NCBI GenBank assembly: GCA_013001885.1
Contig: JABDLD010000046.1
Coordinates: 1 to 64,000, forward strand
From: Lysobacterales bacterium
Lineage (GTDB): Bacteria; Pseudomonadota; Gammaproteobacteria; Xanthomonadales; SZUA-36
Direction: 5' to 3'
Length of the DNA stretch: 64,000 bases
Part shown: positions 18,111-28,500 of the stretch, piece after piece
How positions within the stretch are numbered: position 1 is the stretch's first letter
Layout of the letters: each line of letters starts with the position of its first letter
Notes under the pieces: generated by a model
The model's input: only the letters and a program-made list of their open reading frames with translations
Databases searched by the model: none
What the model was told of the DNA's origin: nothing
Translations under genes and position numbers: made by a program

Positions 18111-19127
18111 TCATGCTTTTGGGCCAGCCTTCTGTCCGCGCCGGGCCAGTCGATAGCCATGGCGGTACATATCCTGGAAGATAAGCAGAAACAGCAGAAC
18201 GCCGAGCACAGCGGCCGAAAGGCTCCACGCCGTTAGCAAACTGCGCTCATGCACCAGCGTCCAGGCAAACTGCACCACGCATAACAGCGAAACTACGATC
18301 AGCGTTGGCCGTCGGCCAATTTTCCTAACCACGAGGGCGCCAAACGGCGCGCCCACCGCCACCACGGGCGCCGCCGCCAGCCAGTTTTCAAAAGTTCCCG
18401 CCTGCAGTTCGCCCAGCAGCAGTTTGGTGGTGATCCCTACAATCGACGTGAAAGCCATCAACACCACAGAAGTGGGAATAGCAATCTTAAGATCTGCGTG
18501 GCACCACAACACCAGCACCATATAAATGAACATGTCGACTCCGACACCGGTGATGCTGGCGACCGACAAAGAGCCGAGCAGACCCACGGCAAACCCTACT
18601 TTGTGGTCAAAGGACCTGTCGTGTGGTGTCATGCCCTCGTAGGAAGTAATCTCGTTCATTCGCCGCAGGTGTAAAAGGCCAAAACTGCACCACATTGAAG
18701 CAAATAACAGTTTAATGAACAGGTCAGAGGCCAACGGGGCAATGAACAGGATACCGATGGGGGCTCCGATCAGCGCTCCGAGGATTGCAGCACGCAACAT
18801 TGGCCACTCCAACTCCTGCCGGCTGCACAGTATGTAAATGCTTGCGCTGGTCATGCCCACCGCCTGGATCGCGAAACTGAAGTCTCGTCCCAGTGCAGCC
18901 GGCAAATCCATCAGCAAGACCAGCACAGGAAAGCCGACGGTGCCGCCGCCCATCGGGGTAGAACCCGCCACGTAGGACCCCGCAGCCATGGCCGCGGCCA
19001 TCGGCCAGTGCATCAGGACCACCTGCAAATGGCCTCCGAACACGACCAGCAGAATCCATCCGGTGTAAAACAGCAGCAGCCAGGCAAAAAAAGGCGCATA
19101 TGTCCATTTTTTAGCCGGATTCTTCAT
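18111..19127 (-). CDS. TSUP (TauE/SafE) family membrane permease
   Basis: A 338-residue membrane protein with about eight to nine hydrophobic segments in two similar halves. The first half carries GSTPMGGGTVGFPVLVLLMDLP and the second GSLSVASITGVGVDMFIYMVLVLWC, resembling the paired repeats of TauE/SafE exporters, which move sulfite, sulfonates or other small organic anions. The ATG at 19127 is chosen over 19190 because the sequence before it is not hydrophobic and lies in the regulatory region. It is divergent from the LacI gene; the operator at 19216-19233 lies between them, so the pair may share control. The substrate and its tie to sugar use are unclear. Confidence 0.8.
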   Translation of the reverse strand: MKNPAKKWTYAPFFAWLLLFYTGWILLVVFGGHLQVVLMHWPMAAAMAAGSYVAGSTPMGGGTVGFPVLVLLMDLPAALGRDFSFAIQAVGMTSASIYILCSRQELEWPMLRAAILGALIGAPIGILFIAPLASDLFIKLLFASMWCSFGLLHLRRMNEITSYEGMTPHDRSFDHKVGFAVGLLGSLSVASITGVGVDMFIYMVLVLWCHADLKIAIPTSVVLMAFTSIVGITTKLLLGELQAGTFENWLAAAPVVAVGAPFGALVVRKIGRRPTLIVVSLLCVVQFAWTLVHERSLLTAWSLSAAVLGVLLFLLIFQDMYRHGYRLARRGQKAGPKA

Positions 19128-19190
19128 GATTGGTACCGTTCCATTAGCATTGAAAGCCTTGCGATTGCAGGTCAAGCGGAAAAATATCAT

Positions 19191-19218
19191 TTGATCCCAG
19201 GCGGGAGATGTATAGAAT
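19191..19218 (+). promoter_or_regulatory. Putative promoter of the LacI-glycosidase operon
   Basis: TTGATC (19191-19196) and TAGAAT (19213-19218) are separated by 16 bases and lie about 90 bases before the lacI-type start. The -10 overlaps the first bases of the LacI-type operator, the classical arrangement for repression. By-eye call. Confidence 0.45.
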
Positions 19219-19233
19219 GTAACCGCTTACATT
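19216..19233. promoter_or_regulatory. LacI-family operator
   Basis: AATGTAACCGCTTACATT is an 18-bp inverted repeat with seven matching base pairs on each arm and a central CG, fitting the LacI-family pattern with an ANCGNT core. It lies between the divergent TSUP and LacI genes, 89 and 78 bases from their starts. Autoregulation of the operon is the likely meaning. Confidence 0.75.
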
Positions 19234-19310
19234 TGCGTTTTAGTTCAGTGATCTTAGCACTGCGATTCGGAAATTTCTGACACAACGAACAATAAGCAAC
19301 ACAATCGGTC

Positions 19311-20312
19311 ATGGCCACAATTTACGAAGTTTCAAAACTCGCAGGCGTCTCCCTCGCAACCGTATCGCGGGTGATGAACAACAGTAGCCGCGTCAGCCCC
19401 AAGACCCGGCAAAAAGTCCTGGCCGCCATGCAGAAGCTTGACTATCACCCCAATACGATTGCCCAGTCGCTTGCTTCGAAACGCTCCAACAGCGTCGGTG
19501 TCCTGGTATCAGAGCTGCATGGGCCGATCTTTGGAAGTTTGGTCAGCGGAATCGAGGAGGAACTCACCCGCGCAGGAAAATTCTCCATATTCGCTGTGGG
19601 CCACAGCGACGGCGAAAAGGAAAAAGACGGCATTAATTTTTTGATCAGCCGGAATTGCGATGCCTTGATCTTTCACCTGGAGGCGTCTTCTGACGAATTC
19701 CTGCTTGCACAAAAAAACAGCGCATTGCCGTTTGTTATCGTCAATCGGCTCGTTTCAGGCCTCGAGGAAAATTGTATCAGCCTGAACAATGTCAAGGGCG
19801 GCATCGAGGCGACACGGTTCTTGCTGAAACAGGGGCATCGCGATATCGCATATATTTCCGGCCCCCTGCACTGGGGTGATGCCGGTCAGCGTCTCGCCGG
19901 GCACAAAACGGCATTGGCTGAGTTTGGCATACCGTTTGACCCAAACATTATGGTGGAGGGCGATTACCTGGTTCAAAGCGGATACGTCGCGATGAAGCAA
20001 CTGTTCGGCCGAAAGGCAAAGTTTACGGCCGTTATTTGCGCCAATGACGAGATGGCGGTCGGGGCCATGGATGCAATCCGGGAACAGGGGCTGTCCATGC
20101 CCGAGGATATTTCACTTGTGGGTTTCGATAACGTTCGCTGGGCGCCGTTCCTGTCACCCAAGCTCACGACGGTGAACAACCCGGTGAACGAAATGGGCCG
20201 GATGGCCGCCCGTTGGGTGCTGAAAAACGTTTACGGCATCAACGACCGGCCCATCCAGACGTTTTTCGAGCCGGAGATTGTGGTCCGCGAGTCAGCCGGA
20301 GCTCGTGTGTGA
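19311..20312 (+). CDS. LacI/GalR-family transcriptional regulator
   Basis: A 333-residue regulator. The N-terminal helix-turn-helix and hinge are textbook (TIYEVSKLAGVSLATVSRVM, then DYHPNTIAQSLASKRSNSVG), followed by a periplasmic-binding-protein-like effector domain ending with the usual GFDNVRWAPFLSPKLTTV segment. Regulators of this class bind a sugar and release a palindromic operator; a fitting operator lies 78 bases upstream. The gene is the first of a tight operon, its stop overlapping the GTG start of the GH3 gene (GTGA). The regulated sugar is probably a beta-linked gluco-oligosaccharide, judging from the downstream enzymes; that is inference. Confidence 0.93.
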   Translation: MATIYEVSKLAGVSLATVSRVMNNSSRVSPKTRQKVLAAMQKLDYHPNTIAQSLASKRSNSVGVLVSELHGPIFGSLVSGIEEELTRAGKFSIFAVGHSDGEKEKDGINFLISRNCDALIFHLEASSDEFLLAQKNSALPFVIVNRLVSGLEENCISLNNVKGGIEATRFLLKQGHRDIAYISGPLHWGDAGQRLAGHKTALAEFGIPFDPNIMVEGDYLVQSGYVAMKQLFGRKAKFTAVICANDEMAVGAMDAIREQGLSMPEDISLVGFDNVRWAPFLSPKLTTVNNPVNEMGRMAARWVLKNVYGINDRPIQTFFEPEIVVRESAGARV

Positions 20313-22615
20313 GAGGTTTCCCGCAAGTTTATCGATCGATTTTCGCGCAGCCCATTCTTCTCATACTTCTGTTCAGCGGTCAGCTGGTTGCGGCTGAAAA
20401 GGAGGACATCATTGCCATCGAAACGAAAATTGCCGATTTGATCAGCCGTATGACGGTGGCTGAAAAGATCGGGCAGATGACTCAGGTTAACGGGGCAGAA
20501 GGCAGCATACCGAAACGCCTTAATGAGGCCGTCAAAGTGGGCAGAATCGGCTCCGTTCTCAATGAAGTCCATATCGAAACGGTTAACGAATTGCAGCGCA
20601 TCGCCGTCGAAGAGAGCCGCCTGGGCATCCCGTTGCTCATCGGTCGTGACGTGATTCATGGGTTCAAAACGGTTTTGCCGATTCCGCTGGGACAGGCGGC
20701 GAGCTTCGATCCCGAACTCGTGCGCCGGGGCGCCAGAATGGCGGCTCAGGAAGCGGCTTCAGCCGGAATCAACTGGGCATTCGCGCCGATGATCGATGTG
20801 ACGCGCGACCCGCGCTGGGGCCGGATTGCAGAGAGCCTGGGCGAGGATTCTTACCTGACGGGCGTGCTGGGCGCGGCCATGGTCGAAGGATTCCAGGGCG
20901 ATGATCTGGCATTGCCGGGTGCGATCGCATCGTGCCCAAAACACTTTGCCGGATATGGGGCCAGTGAAAGCGGCCGGGATTACAACACCACGAATATTCC
21001 TGAAAATGAATTGCGTAACGTTTATCTCCCGCCATTCAAGGCGGCCATCGATGCAGGCGCCCAAACCCTGATGGCGTCGTTCAGTGACCTCAACGGTGTT
21101 CCGGCCACCGGCAACCGTTTCCTGATGAAACAGGTTCTCCGTGACGAGTGGCAATTCGACGGCTTTGTCGTCAGTGACTGGGCTTCGATCGAACAGTTGA
21201 GCATTCACGGTTTTACCGCCAACGACCGGGAGTCGGCGTTCGCCGCCTTCACAGCGGGCGTCAACATGGAAATGGCTACCAGCACGTATGCAAATCATCT
21301 TCCCGGGTTTCTTGAAGCAGGGCGGGTCAACGTGGAGCAGCTGGATGCATTGGTGGCTGATATTCTGCGCGTAAAAATCCGCCTCGGCCTGTTTGAGAAT
21401 CCGTACACCGACCCCGGTCAATTTCCGCCCATCGCAAACCCGGGGCATCTTGAAATCGCCCGGCAGGCGGCACTGGAAAGCATCGTCCTCCTGGAGAACC
21501 GGAACCGGGTATTGCCCCTGAACATCAAATCCATCAAGTCCCTGGCGGTGATCGGGCCAATGGCGGACGATCCTTACGAGCAATTGGGCACCTGGATTTT
21601 TGACGGCGACATATCCCTGAGCCAAACACCGCTGCAGGCTATGCGGGAGTTTGTAGGTGACCAGGCGGAAATCAGCCATGTCCGCGTAATGGCACACACG
21701 CGCACCCGCTCGAGGGAAGGTTTTGCGGAAGCTGTAAAGGCCGCCGGGGCAGCCGATGCCGTGGTCATGTTTCTGGGTGAAGAATCCATTCTGTCGGGAG
21801 AAGCACATTCAAGGGCCGATATCAGCTTACCCGGCAACCAGGCAGAACTCGTCAACGCCATGCATGAGACCGGCAAACCGGTCATCGTGGTGATCCAGGC
21901 AGGGCGGCCGCTGACCCTGCAAAACATTCTCGACAAGGTGGATGCCGTACTTTTTGCGTGGCATCCGGGAACAATGGGCGGACCCGCCATCAATGACATT
22001 CTGTTTGGCGTTGAGTCACCGTCCGGCAAGTTGCCGGCGACATTTCCGCGCATGGTGGGACAGGTGCCCATTTACTATGCCCACAAAAAGACCGGCAAGC
22101 CGCCCACGCCGGAAACCTACGTGCATATTGACGACATTCCCATCCGGCAAAAGCAGCTGTCCTCCGGTTTTGTCTCCCATCACCTGGATGCGGGTTTCAC
22201 GCCGCAGTATGCGTTTGGCTACGGTTTGTCCTACACCGAATTCTCATATTCGGACATTGGTGTAAGCGACAATGAAATCCCAATGGGAGAATCCGTAACC
22301 GTGTCTGCCCGGGTCAGCAACACCGGAATGGTCGAGGCCGACGAGGTCGTGCAACTGTATGTCCGGGACCTGGTGGGTAATGTGACGCGGCCGGTACGTG
22401 AACTCAAGGGGTTTGAGCGCGTGCGGCTGAAGCCGGGTGAAAGCCGGCGTATTTCATTTGTGCTCGGCCCGGAAGACCTGGCATTTTTTGGCCAGGAAAT
22501 GAAGCTCATCACCGAGCCGGGCGAATTTCACGTCTGGATCGGCGGCAGTTCTGAAGCGGTATTGCGCTCGCAGTTCACCCTCATTAACCCAGAAGCTCAA
22601 AACAAGGAAATCTAA
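20309..22615 (+). CDS. Periplasmic family 3 glycoside hydrolase (beta-glucosidase type)
   Basis: A 768-residue beta-glucosidase-like enzyme. A signal peptide (PILLILLFSGQLVAA, about residues 12-26) points to the periplasm. The GH3 TIM-barrel domain shows IPLLIGRDVIHGF, the KHFAGYG motif and FDGFVVSDW, where Asp290 is the expected nucleophile. The (alpha/beta) sandwich domain and C-terminal fibronectin type III domain (VSARVSNTGMVEADEVVQLYV, RPVRELKGFERVRL) follow. I choose the GTG at 20309 because it overlaps the regulator's stop and starts the signal peptide; the longer frame to 20213 overlaps coding sequence. It would remove terminal glucose from beta-glucan fragments. Its stop overlaps the next start (TAATG). 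Confidence 0.93.
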   Translation: MRGFPQVYRSIFAQPILLILLFSGQLVAAEKEDIIAIETKIADLISRMTVAEKIGQMTQVNGAEGSIPKRLNEAVKVGRIGSVLNEVHIETVNELQRIAVEESRLGIPLLIGRDVIHGFKTVLPIPLGQAASFDPELVRRGARMAAQEAASAGINWAFAPMIDVTRDPRWGRIAESLGEDSYLTGVLGAAMVEGFQGDDLALPGAIASCPKHFAGYGASESGRDYNTTNIPENELRNVYLPPFKAAIDAGAQTLMASFSDLNGVPATGNRFLMKQVLRDEWQFDGFVVSDWASIEQLSIHGFTANDRESAFAAFTAGVNMEMATSTYANHLPGFLEAGRVNVEQLDALVADILRVKIRLGLFENPYTDPGQFPPIANPGHLEIARQAALESIVLLENRNRVLPLNIKSIKSLAVIGPMADDPYEQLGTWIFDGDISLSQTPLQAMREFVGDQAEISHVRVMAHTRTRSREGFAEAVKAAGAADAVVMFLGEESILSGEAHSRADISLPGNQAELVNAMHETGKPVIVVIQAGRPLTLQNILDKVDAVLFAWHPGTMGGPAINDILFGVESPSGKLPATFPRMVGQVPIYYAHKKTGKPPTPETYVHIDDIPIRQKQLSSGFVSHHLDAGFTPQYAFGYGLSYTEFSYSDIGVSDNEIPMGESVTVSARVSNTGMVEADEVVQLYVRDLVGNVTRPVRELKGFERVRLKPGESRRISFVLGPEDLAFFGQEMKLITEPGEFHVWIGGSSEAVLRSQFTLINPEAQNKEI

Positions 22616-24177
22616 TGGCACCCAGTACCCGATACACGATCAGAGTTGCGCTCATCGTAGCGCTTGGCGGATTCCTGATGGGATTCGATGCTTCCGTGAT
22701 TTCCGGTGTCGTAACGTTTATCGAACCCGAGTTCAAGCTGACCAATATCGAACTCGGCTGGGCCGTCGCCTCACTCACGTTGACCGCAACCCTTGCGATG
22801 ATGGTGGCGGGGCCGCTCAGCGACCGGTTTGGGCGCCGCCCGGTTTTGAAAGTTGCGGCCGTTCTGTTCACGATTTCGGCAGCCGCGTCGGCCGTCGCGC
22901 CGGACTATATCACCTTGGTTGCGGCACGCATGCTGGGCGGCCTTGGTGTCGGCGCCGCTCTGATCATCGCGCCTATGTACATCGCGGAGATCGCCCCGGC
23001 GGATATTCGGGGCCGGATGGTGTCATTCAACCAGCTGAATATCGTGATCGGCATTTCAGCCGCTTTTTTCAGCAATTACCTGATCCTGAGCCTGGGGCAG
23101 TCCGACCTGGCCTGGGCGCAATCGCTAAACCTGGCCGAGTGGAACTGGCGGTGGATGCTGGGCGTCGAGGCGTTGCCCGCGATTTTCTACTTCTTTGCCT
23201 TGTTTTCGGTGCCTGAGAGTCCGCGCTGGCTGGTGATGCACAACAAGGATGAGGATGCCCTGGAAGTGATGGCACAGGTTACCAACCGCGCCCAGGCAGA
23301 AGCGGAATTGAAGGAAGTGCGTGCGTCGCTGGATGCGGAAGCACATCAGGAGCAGGCATCGATCAGAGAACTGTTCCAACCGGCAATGAAGCTGGTCCTG
23401 ACCATCGGCATCTCGGTGGCGATCCTGCAGCAGATTACCGGCATCAACTCCGTTTTCTTCTATGCCCCGATGATATTTGAACAATCCGGAATCGGCACCG
23501 ACGCATCGTTTATGCAGGCGGTCCTGGTCGGGCTCGTCAACCTGGTGTTCACGGTCCTGGCGATCGCCATGATTGACCGCCTGGGCAGGCGCCCGCTGCT
23601 GGGTTTCGGGCTGGCCGGCATCACGATCTGCATGCTGCTGCTCTCTTACAGTTTTGGCCAGGCCACTTATACACTCACCAACGACGTCATCCTGGCCCTG
23701 CCTCAGGAAATCAATACCGAGGCTCTGCTGCCGCTGGTGAATCAGACTTTCGACAGTGACATCGCGTTCAGCGAAGCGGTCTCGGCCGCTATCGGCAATG
23801 ATGTCTACAAGGCTCAGCAAAGCGCCATAGTCAGCGGATCAATCGCGATGAATCCGACCTTGATTCTGATCGGAATCCTTGGTTTTGTGGCCAGCTTTGC
23901 CATTTCACTGGGACCGGTCATGTGGGTACTTTTTTCCGAACTGTTCCCCAACCGGGTGCGCGGTATTGCGATCTCATTCGTCGGCCTGATCAATTCTGCG
24001 GTGAGCTTCACGGTGCAGTTGGTGTTTCCGTGGGAACTGGACAATCTTGGAAATTCGCTGACGTTCCTCATTTACGGGGCTTTTGCGTTTATCGGCCTGA
24101 TCGTCGTTATGCGCTTGCTGCCGGAAACCAAGGGAAAGAGCCTGGAAGAACTGGAAGCCGAACTGGTCCGGCGCTGA
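22615..24177 (+). CDS. MFS sugar porter
   Basis: A 520-residue 12-helix transporter of the sugar porter family. The family motifs are all present: DRFGRRPVL in loop 2-3, RMLGGLGVGAALIIAPMYIAE, PESPRWLV before the central loop, the sugar-binding QQITGINSVFFYAP in helix 7, DRLGRRPLL and the C-terminal PETKGKSLEELE. It most likely brings hexose released by the GH3 enzyme, or a related sugar, into the cytoplasm by proton symport. An unusual insertion of about 60 residues lies between helices 9 and 10 (around residues 360-400). The ATG overlaps the stop of the upstream gene, so translation is probably coupled. Confidence 0.93.
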   Translation: MAPSTRYTIRVALIVALGGFLMGFDASVISGVVTFIEPEFKLTNIELGWAVASLTLTATLAMMVAGPLSDRFGRRPVLKVAAVLFTISAAASAVAPDYITLVAARMLGGLGVGAALIIAPMYIAEIAPADIRGRMVSFNQLNIVIGISAAFFSNYLILSLGQSDLAWAQSLNLAEWNWRWMLGVEALPAIFYFFALFSVPESPRWLVMHNKDEDALEVMAQVTNRAQAEAELKEVRASLDAEAHQEQASIRELFQPAMKLVLTIGISVAILQQITGINSVFFYAPMIFEQSGIGTDASFMQAVLVGLVNLVFTVLAIAMIDRLGRRPLLGFGLAGITICMLLLSYSFGQATYTLTNDVILALPQEINTEALLPLVNQTFDSDIAFSEAVSAAIGNDVYKAQQSAIVSGSIAMNPTLILIGILGFVASFAISLGPVMWVLFSELFPNRVRGIAISFVGLINSAVSFTVQLVFPWELDNLGNSLTFLIYGAFAFIGLIVVMRLLPETKGKSLEELEAELVRR

Positions 24178-24195
24178 AGAAAACGGGAGCTTGAG

Positions 24196-25518
24196 ATGCA
24201 ATACATGAAAAACGCAACGGTCTTCACGATCATGGTTCTGTGCCTGGGTCTGGGGGCACAGAGCTGCGCGTCCGATCGACAGTCCGACGGTGCAGGCCCG
24301 GTTCCGGTTGAAGTGGTGCAGGAGGACGGGCGGTACCAGTTGCTTCGGGGCGGAGAGCCTTACCTGATCAAAGGCGCAGGCCTGGAGTACGGTGACGTTG
24401 GGCTTTTTGCCTCCCACGGCGGCAATAGCATCCGGACCTGGCGCACCGATAATTCTCGCAAGACCGGTCAGCAGGTGCTCGATGAAGCCTACCGTCATGG
24501 CGTAACCGTGTCATTGTGCATCGAAATTGGCCGCGAGCGACTTGGCTTCGACTATGACGACGAAGAGGCGGTGGCGGCGCAGCTGGAGTATGCCCGGGGC
24601 GAGGTATTGAAATACAAGGACCACCCAGCCCTGCTTACCTGGATTATCGGCAATGAAGCTAACCTGGGGTTCAAGAATCCGAAAGTGTTCGATGCCATCA
24701 ACGACATTTCGAAGATGATTCACGAGATCGATGGTAATCACCCAACGACCACCGCGCTGGCGGGTTTCAGTGGCGAGCTGAATGAGCTGATCAAAACCCG
24801 GAGTCCGGATCTGGATTTCACCAGCATCCAGATGTACGGCGACATCGTCAATTTACCGCGTTATCTGGAAGGAATGGGTTTTGACCGGCCCTACTTCGTG
24901 ACCGAGTGGGGCTCCATTGGACACTGGGAGGTGGCCAAAACCCGCTGGGATGCTCCGATCGAGCAAAACAGCACACAAAAGGCGGCCAACTATCTCAAGA
25001 GCTATGAGGTCGCAATAGCGTCCGATCCGGGCCAGTTGCTGGGTTCTTACGTGTTTTTATGGGGCCAGAAACAGGAACGCACGCCGACCTGGTACGGTAT
25101 GTTCCTGGCCGACGGCAGCGAGACGGAGGCCATCGACGTCATGCATCACATTTGGAGGGGATCCTGGCCCGACAATCGATCCCCGCAGATCACGAGCATG
25201 CTGCTCGACATGCAGGCTTCCGGTCAGAACGTAACTCTCGATGCGGGCAAGCCCTACCGGGCGAACGTGGTCGCCCGGGATCCTGACGGCGACACGCTGG
25301 AGTACCGTTGGGAACTCATGCGGGAGAGCGGCGCTACCCAGACAGGAGGCGACAAGGAGGAGGTGCCCGATAAATTTCCCGGTTTGATCGAAGGGGGGGA
25401 TCGCGAACAAGTCATTCTGACCGCGCCTGATGAATCTGGGCCGTACCGCCTGTTCGTCTATGTCTACGACGGGCAGGGCAACGCCGGGCATGCCAATATT
25501 CCTTTGCTGGTTCAGTAA
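24196..25518 (+). CDS. Probable clan GH-A glycoside hydrolase, exported
   Basis: A 440-residue exported protein. The N-terminus is hydrophobic up to a Cys at residue 24 (GAQSC), a weak lipobox, so it is probably a lipoprotein or a secreted protein. The TIM-barrel domain resembles the catalytic domain of family 2 and other clan-A enzymes: WIIGNEAN gives the acid/base Glu154 and YFVTEWGS the nucleophile Glu237. A C-terminal immunoglobulin-like domain (RANVVARDPDGDTLEYRWEL..) follows. The family is not certain (GH2-like, GH5-like or the beta-1,3-glucanase family GH158). It sits between the sugar porter and the phosphorylase-like gene in the LacI-type operon. GGGAGC precedes the ATG; a second ATG three codons later is possible. 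Confidence 0.65.
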   Translation: MQYMKNATVFTIMVLCLGLGAQSCASDRQSDGAGPVPVEVVQEDGRYQLLRGGEPYLIKGAGLEYGDVGLFASHGGNSIRTWRTDNSRKTGQQVLDEAYRHGVTVSLCIEIGRERLGFDYDDEEAVAAQLEYARGEVLKYKDHPALLTWIIGNEANLGFKNPKVFDAINDISKMIHEIDGNHPTTTALAGFSGELNELIKTRSPDLDFTSIQMYGDIVNLPRYLEGMGFDRPYFVTEWGSIGHWEVAKTRWDAPIEQNSTQKAANYLKSYEVAIASDPGQLLGSYVFLWGQKQERTPTWYGMFLADGSETEAIDVMHHIWRGSWPDNRSPQITSMLLDMQASGQNVTLDAGKPYRANVVARDPDGDTLEYRWELMRESGATQTGGDKEEVPDKFPGLIEGGDREQVILTAPDESGPYRLFVYVYDGQGNAGHANIPLLVQ

Positions 25519-25556
25519 CGCCGGCCGCTCTGAGACGACACCGATAAGCAGTCATT

Positions 25557-28500
25557 ATGAGAGAAATTTATTCAGGCCAGTCGAAAATCCAACAGCAAGC
25601 AGTGAGCGGCCCGGGCGAATTGGTCGACAGGGACGGCCAGACTTTTTATAAGATCACCAACTATCACTCGATGCGGCCATTTTTCATCACGCTGGTCAGT
25701 GGTTCAGATCACTGGATGTTTGTATCCAGCACCGGGGGGTTAACCTGTGGGCGCAGAAATCCGGAAAACGCGCTCTTTCCTTACTACACTGACGACAAAA
25801 TTCATGATGCGCATTCCACGACAGGGCCGCATACGGCGATTCTGGCGGAAAGAGACGGCAAGACCTTCCTTTGGAAACCGTTTGCGTGCGATACCACCGT
25901 TTATGCGGTGGAAAGGAATCTGTATAAAAACCAGCCGGGAACCGTGCTGCTGTTCGAGGAAGTCAACCACGACCTGGGGCTGGAGTTCACCTATAGCTGG
26001 TCCAGCAGCGAACGCTTTGGCTTTGTAAGAAAATCGGTAATCCGGAATATGGGCTCCGGCGATTGCCAGGTGAAGGTTCTGGATGGATTGCGGAATCTGC
26101 TGCCCTACGGAGTTAACCGGGAGTCGCAGACGTCCCTCAGCACGCTGGTTGATGCATACAAACAGGCGGAATCGATACCGGAACTCAGTATGGGCATTCA
26201 CACTCTGAGCTCAATCCTGACAGATCGCGCCGAACCCAGCGAGGCGCTCAAAGCCACGGTGACCTGGAGCATGGGCCTGGACCGGCCGAAATTACTGTTG
26301 TCGGAAGATCAGTTCGCGGCGTTTTGCGCGGGTGACGAACTTCGCAGTGAAAGTTTCAAAAAAGGCCAGCGCGGAGCGTTCTATGTTCATTCCTCACTCG
26401 AGCTCCCGCCGGGTTCAGAAAAAAGTTGGTATCTGCTTTCCGATATCAACCAGGGGCCTTCCGATCTTGCCCGGCTTTCCGACGAAATTGGGCAGGGCAT
26501 TGCACCAGGAGAGATCGAAAAGGACATAGAGGCGGGTACCCGCCGATTGCTCGAACTGGTGGGCAGCGCGGATGGCTGCCAGTATTCATCGGACGCGCTG
26601 GTCACCGCTCGTCATTTTTCAAACACGCTGTTCAACATCATGCGCGGCGGGACGTTTTATCGGGATTATGAGTTTCCCCTGGCGGATTTCATCGAATTCG
26701 TCGGCGCGTGGAACACACCGTTGCGGCAACAGGCCGAGGCGCTGCTGGCAGATCAGAAAACGTCGGTTTCGCTGCCGGAGGTGTCGGAATTGGCCCGCGA
26801 TAGCGGTAATGCCGACCTGGAACGAATGGCTCTTGAATACCTGCCGCTCATTTTCAGTCGCCGCCATGGAGATCCCAGCCGCCCGTGGAATCATTTTTCG
26901 ATCGATATCAAAAACGAGGACGGTTCTGACAAACTCCACTACCAGGGAAACTGGCGCGATATTTTTCAGAACTGGGAAGCCCTGGCGATCTCCTATCCTG
27001 AATACATCGAAAATTTCATCGCCAAGTTCGTCAACGCTTCCACACCGGACGGATACAATCCTTACCGTATATCGAGGGATGGCGTTGACTGGGAGACGCT
27101 GGAGCCGGATAACCCCTGGTCCAATATCGGTTACTGGGGCGACCACCAGATAAACTATCTTACGAAGCTACTTGAGTTTTCTCTGCATTATCATCCCGAG
27201 AAATTAATCGGATTCCTGAGCCGTGACCTGTTTGTTTACGCCAACGTTCCCTACCGGCTTAAAGGGTATGCGGCCTTGGTCAACGACCCGCGCAACACGG
27301 TTATATTCGATGATGAGAAAGCTGCGGCCATAGATCGCCGCGTCGCGCAGACAGGCAGTGACGGCAAACTTTTGACCCTTGCCGATGGCGTGATCTACAA
27401 AGTCAGCCTGCTGGAAAAACTGCTGGTATCGACTTTGTCCAAGCTGGGAAACCTGGTGCCGGGCGGTGGCATCTGGATGAATACCCAGCGGCCCGAATGG
27501 AACGATGCAAACAATGCACTGGTGGGCTACGGCCTATCGATGGTCACTCTGTGCTACTTGCGGCGTTTTCTGGTTTTGCTGGAAGGTTTGCTCGATGAAG
27601 ATACTCAGCAGAGCTACTCTATTTCATTTGAAGTGCTGGATTATTTTCGCGGGCTCGATGAAGCACTGAAGAAACACGGTTCAATGCTCGAAAATCCGAT
27701 GAGCGGACACGACCGTAAAGTGTTTATGGATGAACTGGGTGAACTGGGCGAGAATTATCGCGAGACCGTATACACGGGTTTCTGTGGCCGCAAAGATGTC
27801 CTGGAAAAATCGCAACTGCTTTCTTTTATCCGCCAGGCGCTGAAATTTCTGGACCACACCATCGCGGCCAATCGCAGGGCGGACGGCCTTTTCCACTCTT
27901 ACAACCTGATCGAGTTTGGCGATGAGAGGTACGACGTGGAGTACCTGTATGAAATGCTGGAAGGCCAGGTTGCCGTTTTGAGCTCTGGGTTTCTCAAACC
28001 CGGGGAGAGTTTGAAATTGCTGGATGCTTTGAAAGCGAGCAGTATTTATCGCGAAGACCAGAACAGCTACCTGTTGTATCCGGACAAGAAACTCCCGCTT
28101 TTCCTGGAAAAAAACGTAATAGATAAAGCAATCATTGAATCCAGCGAGTGGCTCAGGCGGGAGTTGGCTTCCGGTCGAAGCACTGTTGTGGAGCAGGATG
28201 CCAACGGTAAGGTACATTTCAACGGTAGGTTCAGAAACGCAGGGGATTTGCGAGCGGCCCTGGAAAAGGAATCCGGCACCAGTCAACAGGATGTGGATGC
28301 CCTGTGCGAAATCTTCGACGAGGTTTTTGACCACAGGCGATTTACCGGCCGTTCCGGCTCGATGTACAAATACGAGGGGCTGGGCAGTATTTACTGGCAC
28401 ATGGTTTCAAAGTTGGTGCTGGCGGCGGGCGAGGTCATCGGAACGGCCTCTGATAACGGATTGGATGAAGCGCTGATCGACCGGCTGGCGGTACATTTTG

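Noticed and set aside
20759-21808. A 349-codon open frame on the minus strand
   Set aside because: It is antisense to the GH3 gene, whose conserved motifs fill the same bases; the frame lacks any family pattern and arises from the GC-rich codon bias.
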